A DNA stretch of 8,836 nucleotides, from positions 1 through 8,836 of the forward strand of contig JAOTXR010000058.1 in assembly GCA_029862285.1 (NCBI GenBank), in the 5' to 3' direction. Numbering within the stretch: the first letter of the stretch is position 1; every line of letters begins with the position of its first letter. Origin of the DNA: Gammaproteobacteria bacterium (GTDB taxonomy: Bacteria; Pseudomonadota; Gammaproteobacteria; Steroidobacterales; JABDKV01). Positions 1 to 8,649 of the stretch are shown piece after piece. The notes below the pieces were generated by a model. The model saw only the letters and a list, made by a program, of their open reading frames with translations. It searched no databases and was not told where the DNA came from. A program made the translations under genes and the position numbers.

Positions 1-179
1 AGCGACAGCAGGAAGCCGGCGAGCACCAGCAATACGTAGACCTTGAAAAACCAGTCCGGGGCGCCAAACGTCGGTAGCAGCACAGAACCGGCTTCGATCA
101 GAATCCAGCTGACCAGGGCATAGGCGGCACCGACCTTCAGGACGTTTCGGCGCTTTAATTCAACTACAAATGAAGACAT
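1..179 (-). CDS. Membrane protein N-terminus, cyclase/TPR-family type (partial)
   Basis: Only the first 59 codons are in the window, and the gene runs off the left edge. The ATG is at 179-177 on the minus strand, with no good Shine-Dalgarno sequence before it. The peptide starts MSSFVVELKRRNVLKVGAAY. Two hydrophobic stretches follow, at about residues 17-36 and 44-59, separated by PTFGAPDW. From memory of the family, a short ELKRRNV basic segment, a membrane helix and a GAPDW loop are typical of the N-terminus of many gammaproteobacterial proteins. Those proteins carry TPR repeats, and some have an adenylate/guanylate cyclase or TolB/FlgO-like domain. The effector domain lies outside the window, so the function cannot be named. 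The gene is divergent from parB and occupies the place where parA would usually be. Confidence 0.6.
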   Translation of the reverse strand, partial: MSSFVVELKRRNVLKVGAAYALVSWILIEAGSVLLPTFGAPDWFFKVYVLLVLAGFLLS

Positions 180-452
180 AGAGGGCGATTATGGCCGATC
201 ACTCGCAACGGTTGCACCCTTTTTGTGACAACGCCCAGGCCAACCCGTTGGATATCTTGAGCAGATTATTGCTTCAGATGACCCTCCCGCAGGGCAATCT
301 CCGATGCCGGGCGATTCTCGGCACACTCTCCCATCCGCCCGGCGAGGCGGCCATAGACCCGCGGCGCGCGCACCCAACAGCGTCTCGTGTACACGATGCC
401 ACGCCCACGACGGTTCACTGTTACAATCGAGAAGTCAGGAAGAGAGAAGATT
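180..452. other. Divergent intergenic region before parB
   Basis: These 273 bases lie between the two divergent starts. No convincing coding sequence is present; open frames here (for example 191-481 plus) have no recognisable protein features. The stretch contains two short GC-rich inverted repeats (GCCG/CGGC at 306-322 and CCGCC/GGCGG at 335-350). A perfect 10-base palindrome CGTGTACACG lies at 386-395, and an extended -10 element precedes parB. No remnant of a parA C-terminus and no full parS site (consensus TGTTTCACGTGAAACA) was found by eye. Confidence 0.6.
419..427 (+). promoter_or_regulatory. Putative extended -10 promoter for parB
   Basis: The sequence TGT-TACAAT matches an extended -10 element (TGn followed by five of six bases of TATAAT). 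No good -35 hexamer stands 17 bases upstream, which is tolerable for extended -10 promoters. Transcription would start near 434 and give a leader of about 19 bases with the AGGAAGAG ribosome site at 437-444. A private promoter fits the absence of an upstream parA. This is a motif-based inference. Confidence 0.4.
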
Positions 453-1319
453 ATGGCTGCAAAACGAAAAGGATTGGGTAGAGGCCTGGATGTGCTACTC
501 AGCGATCCGGTTGTAAGCGGGGGTTCCACTGATGGCGAATTGCTGTCGGTCGATATCGATTTGCTGGAGCCGGGCAAGTATCAGCCGCGCATCGACATGC
601 GGCCCGAAACCCTGACGGAGCTTGCCGATTCGATAACGGCGCAGGGTGTGGTGCAGCCTATCGTCATTCGCCCGGTGGGCAAAGACACCAATCGCTACGA
701 AATCGTTGCCGGCGAGCGGCGGTGGCGTGCAGCGCAGATTGCCGGTCTGGCCGAGATCCCGGCAGTCGTAAGGGATGTCTCGGACTCGGCTGCCGTTGCG
801 ATGGCACTGATCGAGAACATACAACGCGAAGATCTCAATCCGCTGGAGGAAGCCCGGGCGCTGGAGCGGTTGATCGACGAGTTTGATATGACGCATCAAC
901 GCGCTGCCGACGCTGTTGGCCGTTCGCGTGCCGCGGTGACCAATCTGCTACGGCTGCTGGACTTGGGCGACGATGTTGCAGCGATGGTCGAGCGGCGCGA
1001 GCTGGAGATGGGCCATGCCCGCGCCCTGCTGGGGTTAAGCGGCCGGGCCCAAAGCGCAGCGGCCCGCGAGGTTGTCAGCCGCGGACTGTCGGTGCGCGAA
1101 ACCGAGCGCCTGGTGAAGCGACTGCAAGCTAAAAAGAGCGGCAATGGCAAGACTCGCAAGAGCAGCGTGGATCCCGATATCAAGCGCCTCGAGAGCGATC
1201 TCAGCGAGCGTCTCGGCGCCCGGGTTTACGTGAAGCACGACAAATCGGGCAAGGGTATTCTGGAAATCCGCTACCACAGCCTCGACGAGCTCGAAGGCAT
1301 CCTGCAGCGTATCCGCTGA
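453..1319 (+). CDS. parB: Chromosome partitioning protein ParB
   Basis: 288-residue ParB/Spo0J-type clamp that binds parS, loads and slides with CTP, and works with the ParA ATPase to segregate the origin region. Visible motifs: N-terminal KRKGLGRGLDVLL (residues 4-16), the usual ParA-stimulating segment; YQPR at 43-46; GERRWRAA at 88-95, the CTP-binding/CTPase box; ENIQREDLNPLEEA at 121-134; a helix-turn-helix region at about 148-170; a basic linker at about 225-240; and a C-terminal dimerisation domain ending ILQRIR. I chose the ATG at 453 because it gives the standard MAAKRKGLGRGL start and follows AGGAAGAG at 437-444. The open frame continues to a GTG at 387, but that extension has no family support and covers the likely promoter. 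parA normally lies directly upstream and is absent here; the atp operon follows, as in many gammaproteobacteria. Confidence 0.95.
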   Translation: MAAKRKGLGRGLDVLLSDPVVSGGSTDGELLSVDIDLLEPGKYQPRIDMRPETLTELADSITAQGVVQPIVIRPVGKDTNRYEIVAGERRWRAAQIAGLAEIPAVVRDVSDSAAVAMALIENIQREDLNPLEEARALERLIDEFDMTHQRAADAVGRSRAAVTNLLRLLDLGDDVAAMVERRELEMGHARALLGLSGRAQSAAAREVVSRGLSVRETERLVKRLQAKKSGNGKTRKSSVDPDIKRLESDLSERLGARVYVKHDKSGKGILEIRYHSLDELEGILQRIR

Positions 1320-1414
1320 AATCCACGGAGTACCTGGCCTCTCATTCCGGCCCCGCAGGCGCTAAACAGGGCTGAAATTAGGACTGTCGCCACTTTCCCC
1401 GGCACGAGTGTGAT

Positions 1415-1442
1415 GTGGTTCACGCTCCGTTCCTTGAACCAC
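1415..1442. promoter_or_regulatory. Inverted repeat over the -35 region, possible operator
   Basis: GTGGTTCA (1415-1422) and TGAACCAC (1435-1442) are exact reverse complements separated by 12 bases, giving half-site centres 20 bases apart. The right arm covers the TTGAAC -35 hexamer, so a protein bound here as a dimer would block RNA polymerase. No T-run follows, so it is not a terminator. The regulator is not identifiable. Confidence 0.4.
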
Positions 1443-1463
1443 CCTCTACCCCATGCCTATAAT
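1434..1463 (+). promoter_or_regulatory. Putative sigma70 promoter of the atp operon or leader RNA
   Basis: A perfect TATAAT -10 hexamer lies at 1458-1463. TTGAAC (four of six bases of TTGACA, with the TTGA core intact) lies at 1434-1439, with an 18-base spacer. The predicted start of transcription is near 1470. It is the best promoter match seen in this intergenic region and sits about 235 bases before the atpI start codon. The same promoter could instead drive only the short RNA that ends at the terminator near 1541. Confidence 0.6.
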
Positions 1464-1469
1464 GCCGCG

Positions 1470-1541
1470 GCTCTTGAGGCCCGGTACTGCCGGGCCGCTG
1501 CAATGCCACCCCAACCCCCGGGTTGCCGTGGCATTTTTGTT
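1470..1541 (+). ncRNA. Possible ~70-nt leader/small RNA between promoter and terminator
   Basis: Transcription from the promoter at 1434-1463 that stops at the terminator ending near 1541 would make an RNA of about 72 nt with two hairpins. The first is GGCCCGG/CCGGGCC (1478-1484 with 1490-1496, loop TACTG). The second is the terminator stem. It could be an independent small RNA or the terminated product of an attenuator ahead of atpI. I do not recognise a known RNA family. Both boundaries are predicted from motifs only. Confidence 0.3.
1502..1541 (+). terminator. Intrinsic (Rho-independent) terminator in the atp leader
   Basis: AATGCCAC (1502-1509) pairs perfectly with GTGGCATT (1528-1535). 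An inner arm CAACCC/GGGTTG (1512-1517 with 1520-1525) extends the hairpin beyond a small C-rich internal loop. TTTTTGTT at 1534-1541 supplies the U tract. The T-run is on one side only, so it acts on plus-strand transcripts. It may end the parB transcript, or attenuate transcripts starting near 1470; position alone does not decide. Confidence 0.75.
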
Positions 1542-1695
1542 GTCCGCGAGGCGTTGGCGGCGTCAGGTTGCAGGACTCCAACGGCTGATTTTCGCGGCAG
1601 ACTTGAAATGGATTGCAGTCGGATTTGCGGTTCCGAAGGCATCTGACAGACGGCACTTGAAACCCTTTAACAGCGCCCCAAGCCAGTAGTTGTAG

Positions 1696-2915
<1,220 letters not shown>

Positions 2916-2925
2916 TTGTGGCGAC

Positions 2926-2933
2926 GAGGAGAG
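2926..2933 (+). promoter_or_regulatory. Strong Shine-Dalgarno sequence of atpE
   Basis: GAGGAGAG ends 4 bases before the atpE ATG, and the GGAG core lies 6 bases from it. It is among the best ribosome sites in the operon. This fits the need for about ten c subunits per enzyme, compared with one to three of each other subunit. Confidence 0.75.
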
Positions 2934-2937
2934 TTAG

Positions 2938-3207
<270 letters not shown>

Positions 3208-3211
3208 AGCA

Positions 3212-3235
3212 GTAGGTACCGGAGAGGCTACCAAC
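3212..3235 (+). repeat. Small imperfect hairpin between atpE and atpF
   Basis: GTAGGTA (3212-3218) pairs with TACCAAC (3229-3235) except for one A-A mismatch, with a ten-base loop containing GGAGAGG. It follows the atpE stop and could protect the upstream mRNA, but the stem is weak and may be chance. Confidence 0.2.
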
Positions 3236-3254
3236 GCCCGGAGGGAGAAAAGAC

Positions 3255-3725
3255 GTGGATTTTAATCTGACGTTTATCGGCCAGACGATTGCGATGATCG
3301 TGTTCGTGTGGTTTTGCATGAAATTTATCTGGCCCCCGATGATCCAGGCCCTGGAGGATCGTCGTGCAAAAATAGCCGACGGGCTTGCAGCCGGCGAACG
3401 TGCGCATGAAGGTCTGGCAAAAGCGCAGGCCGAGGCCGACAGCATTATTGCTGAAGCCCGGGGAAAGGCGCTGGAAATTGTCGATCAGGCTAACAAGCGT
3501 GGAACTTCATTAGTCGAAGAGGCACGGGGTGACGGAAAACGTGAACGCGAACGTCAACTGGAAGCCGCCCGCACGGAAATCGACCAGGAGCGCAACCGCG
3601 TTCGCGAAGAGCTGCGTGGACAGGTATCGGCAATTGCCATAGCCAGTGCAGAAAAAATCCTGACACGCGAGATCGACGCCAGCGCCCATCAGGACATCCT
3701 GAGCCAACTCGCCGGAGAACTCTGA
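3255..3725 (+). CDS. atpF: F1Fo ATP synthase subunit b
   Basis: 156-residue peripheral-stalk subunit, the same length as in E. coli. An N-terminal membrane helix at about residues 5-26 contains IGQTIAMIVFVWFCMKFIWPP. It is followed by a long charged coiled coil (about 30-135) rich in Glu, Arg and Ala, and a C-terminal delta-binding segment with SAEKILTREID. The start is GTG at 3255: the residues after it (DFNLTFIGQTI) align with the family N-terminus, and GGAGGG at 3240-3245 stands 9 bases upstream. It works as a dimer holding F1 still against subunit a. Confidence 0.96.
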   Translation: MDFNLTFIGQTIAMIVFVWFCMKFIWPPMIQALEDRRAKIADGLAAGERAHEGLAKAQAEADSIIAEARGKALEIVDQANKRGTSLVEEARGDGKRERERQLEAARTEIDQERNRVREELRGQVSAIAIASAEKILTREIDASAHQDILSQLAGEL

Positions 3726-3729
3726 GTTC

Positions 3730-4266
3730 ATGGCTGATCACAGCACCCTCGCACGCCCCTACGCCAAAGCTGTATTCGAGCTGGCGCAAGAGGAAGACAA
3801 ACTGCAGCAATGGGGTTATCTGCTGCAATCGGTGTCATCGGCGGTGGACGATGCAAGAGTTAGCGAATTGCTACAGGACCCACAGGTCGGTGGCGCGAAA
3901 GTCGGTCAAATTATTGTTGATGCCCTCGGCGACAGGCTCGACAGCCACGGCCGTAACTTAATTCGTCTGCTGGCCGAAAACGGACGTATCGGTGCGTTGC
4001 CTGATATCGCCGCGGGTTTTGAGAGCCTGCGTGCCGAAGCCGAACGTACAGTGGATGTCACCGTGACCTCTGCGGCACCGTTGACAGACGAACACAGGGC
4101 ACAATTATCCGCTTCGTTGCAGAAACGTCTCGGACGCGATGTGCGTCTACATTGTGAAATTGATGAATCACTGATCGGTGGCGCCGTCGTGCGCGCCGGC
4201 GATCTCGTAATCGATAGCTCGCTGCGCGGCCGTCTGCAGCAACTTTCAAGTAACTTAAATACCTGA
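3730..4266 (+). CDS. atpH: F1Fo ATP synthase subunit delta
   Basis: 178-residue F1 subunit delta (OSCP family), which links the alpha N-termini at the top of F1 to the b-subunit stalk. The N-terminal helical domain (about 1-105) starts [19 protein letters not shown], the usual delta signature. The C-terminal part holds [21 protein letters not shown] and the conserved [28 protein letters not shown] region (about 144-171). Four bases separate it from the atpF stop; GGAG at 3714-3717 lies inside the end of atpF, 12 bases from the ATG, slightly far. Its stop lies inside a small hairpin before atpA. Confidence 0.96.
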   Translation: MADHSTLARPYAKAVFELAQEEDKLQQWGYLLQSVSSAVDDARVSELLQDPQVGGAKVGQIIVDALGDRLDSHGRNLIRLLAENGRIGALPDIAAGFESLRAEAERTVDVTVTSAAPLTDEHRAQLSASLQKRLGRDVRLHCEIDESLIGGAVVRAGDLVIDSSLRGRLQQLSSNLNT

Positions 4267-4277
4267 GTTATCTCAGG
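4262..4277 (+). repeat. Hairpin over the atpH stop codon
   Basis: CCTGAG (4262-4267) pairs perfectly with CTCAGG (4272-4277) around a TTAT loop. It includes the atpH stop codon (4264-4266). There is no T-run after it, so it is not a terminator. It might affect mRNA processing or the relative expression of atpH and atpA. Confidence 0.35.
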
Positions 4278-4297
4278 ACAAGACTGGGGAACGACTG

Positions 4298-5839
4298 ATG
4301 TCATTAAAGGCTTCCGAAATCAGCGATCTGATCAAGGAACGCATAAAGCGTTTTGATGTCGCCGCCGAAGCACGCAATGTGGGCACCGTGATCATGGTCA
4401 CTGACGGTATCGTCCGTGTCCATGGGCTGGCCGATGCACGTTACGGTGAGATGCTGGAGTTTCCGGGCGAGACTTTTGGTCTCGCGCTTAACCTGGAGCA
4501 GGATTCCGTTGGCGCCGTGGTGCTTGGCGATTACAAACATATTTCCGAAGGCGATACGGTCAAGACCACCGGGCGTATTTTGGAGGTCCCCATTGGCGAG
4601 GCGCTGATCGGACGTGTGGTCGACGCGCTGGGCCGCCCGCTGGACGGCAAGGGATCGATTGACGCGAAAGAGCACGGACCGATCGAGGTGGTCGCACCGG
4701 GTGTGATAGAGCGCAAATCAGTGGACCAGCCGGTGCAAACCGGTTTGAAATCCATCGATGCGATGGTGCCGATTGGTCGCGGACAACGTGAGCTGATCAT
4801 CGGCGATCGCCAGACCGGCAAAACTGCCGTAGCGATAGATACCATCATTAATCAAAAGGGCGGCGACCTGATTTGTATTTATGTCGCCATCGGTCAGAAG
4901 ACCTCGACCGTCGCCCAGGTGGTGCGAAAACTGGAAGAACACGGCGCTATGGGCCACACCATCGTAGTGTCCGCCGCCGCATCCGAAGCACCTTCCTTGC
5001 AGTACATCGCCCCTTACTCGGGTTGCACCATGGGCGAGTACTTCCGTGATCGCGGCCGTGACGCACTCATTATTTACGATGATCTGTCCAAGCATGCCGT
5101 GGCTTACCGCCAGATATCATTGCTGCTGCGACGGCCGCCGGGCCGCGAGGCTTTTCCGGGCGATGTGTTCTATCTGCATTCACGACTGTTGGAGCGTGCC
5201 TCACGGGTCAATGCCGATTACGTCGAAGAATTTACCAAGGGTACCGTGAAGGGCAAGACCGGTTCGTTAACCGCGTTGCCGGTAATTGAAACCCAGGCCG
5301 GTGACGTGTCCGCGTTTATTCCCACCAACGTAATTTCAATCACTGACGGCCAGATCTATCTGGAAACTGATTTGTTCAACGCCGGTATCCGCCCGGCCAT
5401 TAACGCGGGTTTGTCGGTATCGCGGGTCGGTGGTGCGGCGCAAACCAAGATCATCAAGAAGCTCGGTGGTGGCACACGTCTGGCACTCGCTCAGTATCGC
5501 GAACTGGCGGCCTTTGCCCAGTTCGCTTCCGATCTCGACGAAACCACACGCAAGCAGCTCGAACGCGGCCAGCGTGTGATGGAAGTCATGAAACAAAAGC
5601 AGTATTCACCGCTCAGTGTGGCCGAAATGGGTCTGGCGCTTTATGCTGCCAATGAAGGGTTCCTCGATGACGTTGAGGCCGACAAGATTGTGGATTTCGA
5701 GGCCGCCATGCGCGCCTTTGCCAATGACAATCACAGCGATATTCTGGATTCAATAAATGGTAGTGGTGACTTCAACGACGAAATTGCCGGCCAACTCCGT
5801 TCAATAATCGAAAACTTTAAATCTTCCGGAGCCTATTGA
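4298..5839 (+). CDS. atpA: F1Fo ATP synthase subunit alpha
   Basis: 513-residue alpha subunit, the same length as in E. coli. Three copies alternate with beta in the F1 head, bind nucleotide non-catalytically and supply the arginine finger to the catalytic sites. Domains: N-terminal beta-barrel (about 25-95), nucleotide-binding domain (about 96-380) and C-terminal helical bundle (about 381-513). Walker A is GDRQTGKT at 169-176, with the characteristic Gln at 172. The Walker B strand is ALIIYDD (256-262). The family signature is in [17 protein letters not shown], where R376 is the arginine finger. GGGGA at 4286-4290 lies 7 bases before the ATG. The stop overlaps the atpG start as TGATG. Confidence 0.98.
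   Translation: MSLKASEISDLIKERIKRFDVAAEARNVGTVIMVTDGIVRVHGLADARYGEMLEFPGETFGLALNLEQDSVGAVVLGDYKHISEGDTVKTTGRILEVPIGEALIGRVVDALGRPLDGKGSIDAKEHGPIEVVAPGVIERKSVDQPVQTGLKSIDAMVPIGRGQRELIIGDRQTGKTAVAIDTIINQKGGDLICIYVAIGQKTSTVAQVVRKLEEHGAMGHTIVVSAAASEAPSLQYIAPYSGCTMGEYFRDRGRDALIIYDDLSKHAVAYRQISLLLRRPPGREAFPGDVFYLHSRLLERASRVNADYVEEFTKGTVKGKTGSLTALPVIETQAGDVSAFIPTNVISITDGQIYLETDLFNAGIRPAINAGLSVSRVGGAAQTKIIKKLGGGTRLALAQYRELAAFAQFASDLDETTRKQLERGQRVMEVMKQKQYSPLSVAEMGLALYAANEGFLDDVEADKIVDFEAAMRAFANDNHSDILDSINGSGDFNDEIAGQLRSIIENFKSSGAY
5828..5831 (+). promoter_or_regulatory. Shine-Dalgarno core that fixes the atpG start
   Basis: GGAG inside the end of atpA lies 7 bases before the ATG at 5839. This supports the ATG rather than the in-frame TTG at 5836, which would be only 4 bases away. 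Confidence 0.6.
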
Positions 5840-6699
5840 TGGCCGTCGGTAAAGAAATACGGACCAAGATCAAGAGCGTCAAGAATACGCAAAAGATCAC
5901 CAAGGCCATGGAGATGGTCTCGGCCAGCAAGATGCGTAAGACCCAGGACCGCATGGAGCGGGCGCGGCCCTATGCGCAAAGAATACGCAGCGTGATTGGC
6001 CATATCTCGCAGGCGAATCCCGATTACAAGCATCCGTTCCTGGTTGAGCGGGAAGTAAAACGCATCGGCGCGATCGTAATCACCACCGATCGCGGTTTGT
6101 GCGGTGGCCTCAACACCGGTTTGTTTCGGCGCGTGATTGTGGAACTGAAACAGTGGCAGGAAAAAGACGTCGAAATTGATCTTTGCCTGATCGGTTCAAA
6201 AGGCGTCAGTTTTTTCCGCCGGCTTGGCATGAACATCGTCGCACAGACGACCCATCTGGGTGACCGGCCACGAGTCGCCGACCTGATCGGCACAGTCAAG
6301 ATTATGCTGGACGCCTACACCGAAGGGCGAATGGATCGCCTGTTTCTGATGTTCAACGACTTCCACAATACGATGTCGCAGGAACCACATATCGAAACAC
6401 TGTTGCCGGTCGAGCCGATCGACAAGGCCGATCTGCAGGAACATTGGGATTACATTTACGAACCCGGCGCACGGGAACTGCTGGATGCCGTCCTGATGCG
6501 CTACGTCGAAGCACGGGTCTACCGTGGTGCGTTGGAGAACATTGCATCGGAACAGGCGGCGCGGATGGTTGCCATGAAATCCGCCACCGACAACGCCGGT
6601 GACATCATTAACGACCTGCAACTGATCTACAACAAGGCCCGTCAGGCCGCGATCACGCAGGAAATTTCAGAAATTGTAAGCGGTGCAGCGGCAGTCTGA
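5839..6699 (+). CDS. atpG: F1Fo ATP synthase subunit gamma
   Basis: 286-residue central rotor shaft, which turns inside the alpha3-beta3 head and couples c-ring rotation to ATP synthesis. The N-terminal helix reads [34 protein letters not shown] (residues 1-34), and the C-terminal helix ends [18 protein letters not shown]; together these form the coiled-coil axle. The middle Rossmann-like domain has the conserved [15 protein letters not shown] sequence, here [11 protein letters not shown] (about 82-92), and IGSKGVSFF. The family C-terminal signature [18 protein letters not shown] is intact. I start it at the ATG at 5839, which shares its A with the atpA stop and is preceded by GGAG; an in-frame TTG at 5836 would add one residue. 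Close coupling to atpA is likely. Confidence 0.97.
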   Translation: MAVGKEIRTKIKSVKNTQKITKAMEMVSASKMRKTQDRMERARPYAQRIRSVIGHISQANPDYKHPFLVEREVKRIGAIVITTDRGLCGGLNTGLFRRVIVELKQWQEKDVEIDLCLIGSKGVSFFRRLGMNIVAQTTHLGDRPRVADLIGTVKIMLDAYTEGRMDRLFLMFNDFHNTMSQEPHIETLLPVEPIDKADLQEHWDYIYEPGARELLDAVLMRYVEARVYRGALENIASEQAARMVAMKSATDNAGDIINDLQLIYNKARQAAITQEISEIVSGAAAV

Positions 6700-6707
6700 T
6701 GCCGCTG
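6686..6707 (+). repeat. Hairpin over the atpG stop codon
   Basis: CAGCGGC (6686-6692) pairs perfectly with GCCGCTG (6701-6707) around the loop AGTCTGAT, which holds the atpG stop (6697-6699). It lacks a T-run. It lies at the junction before beta, which is needed in three copies while gamma is needed in one, so an effect on mRNA stability or ribosome reloading is possible. Confidence 0.4.
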
Positions 6708-6720
6708 GTCGCCGGATTAA

Positions 6721-8121
<1,401 letters not shown>

Positions 8122-8123
8122 CC

Positions 8124-8546
8124 GTGGCGAAAATTCACGTCAATATAGTCAGCGCAGAAGGCGAAATCTATTCCGGCGATGCCGCGATGGTTTTTGCGCC
8201 GGCGAAGCTCGGCGACATTGGTATCGCGCCCCGGCACGCGCCATTGCTCACCAGTCTGCGACCCGGCGAGATTCGCGTTGAACCCGCCGACGGCGGCGAA
8301 GAAGAATTTTTCTTTGTCTCTGGTGGCATGCTGGAAGTGCAACCGCACCTGGTGACCGTACTCGCGGACACCGCAATGCGGGCCGCCGACCTCGACGAAG
8401 CCGCAGCGATCGAAGCCAAGCGCCGTGCAGAAGAAAGCCTGCGTGATCAGAAGGACGAAGTGGATCTGGCCACCGCCCAGGCCGAGCTCATAGAAGCCGC
8501 GGCGATTCTCCACGCCATCCAGAAACTCAGCAAACGCCGCCGCTAG
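8124..8546 (+). CDS. atpC: F1Fo ATP synthase subunit epsilon
   Basis: 140-residue rotor subunit that binds gamma and the c-ring and can inhibit ATP hydrolysis through its C-terminal helices. The N-terminal beta-sandwich (about 1-85) has IVSAEGEIYSG, GDIGIAPRHAPLLTSLRPG, FFFVSGGMLEVQPHLVTVLADTA, all typical of the family. The helical hairpin (about 90-137) begins DLDEAAAIEAKRRAEESL. The start is GTG at 8124, only 2 bases after the atpD stop and without a clear ribosome site, so translation probably depends on ribosomes finishing atpD. The tail KLSKRRR is strongly basic. It is the last gene of the operon. Confidence 0.96.
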   Translation: MAKIHVNIVSAEGEIYSGDAAMVFAPAKLGDIGIAPRHAPLLTSLRPGEIRVEPADGGEEEFFFVSGGMLEVQPHLVTVLADTAMRAADLDEAAAIEAKRRAEESLRDQKDEVDLATAQAELIEAAAILHAIQKLSKRRR

Positions 8547-8649
8547 CGACCGCAATCACGAAGCATATCCTTGATATCGTGGAGCACATGGATGTGTGTC
8601 AGCGATCAGCTCCGCACAGGAATTTCCGGTAACGGTCCGACTCGGGCGA
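8547..8649. other. Convergent atpC / tamB-like intergenic gap
   Basis: These 103 bases separate two genes that end facing each other. I see no stem followed by a T-run on either strand. GGAGC/GCTCC (8582-8586 with 8608-8612) is a weak, widely spaced pair. The atp transcript may end by Rho or run into the opposing gene. Confidence 0.5.

Larger units (their letters stand above)
1320..1695 (+). other. parB-atpI intergenic region / atp leader
   Basis: These 376 bases contain no credible gene. In order they hold: about 95 bases without clear signals; an inverted repeat overlapping a good sigma70-type promoter (1415-1463); a GC-rich hairpin (1478-1496); an intrinsic terminator (1502-1541); and about 150 bases with no strong promoter or structure before atpI. 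If the promoter drives the operon, the atp mRNA has a leader of about 225 nt with a terminator-like structure near its 5' end. Confidence 0.7.

Noticed and set aside
387..452. Longer ParB start at GTG 387 or ATG 396
   Set aside because: The extra 22 or 19 residues do not resemble ParB; the ATG at 453 gives the standard N-terminus and follows a good ribosome site.
191..481. Plus-strand open frame of 96 codons in front of and overlapping parB
   Set aside because: No family resemblance, low-complexity composition, no ribosome site, and it overlaps the parB promoter and start. Its MADHS beginning matches atpH only by chance.
1603..1631. Second atpI promoter with TTGAAA as -35
   Set aside because: No acceptable -10 hexamer follows at 16-18 bases; a similar TTGAAA at 1657-1662 also lacks one.
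180..1695. parS centromere site near parB
   Set aside because: No match to the full TGTTTCACGTGAAACA pattern seen by eye; the TTCACG at 1419-1424 lacks the second half-site.
5836..5838. TTG start for atpG one codon before the ATG
   Set aside because: The ATG at 5839 is better spaced from GGAG, uses the common TGATG overlap and gives the family N-terminus MAVGKEI.
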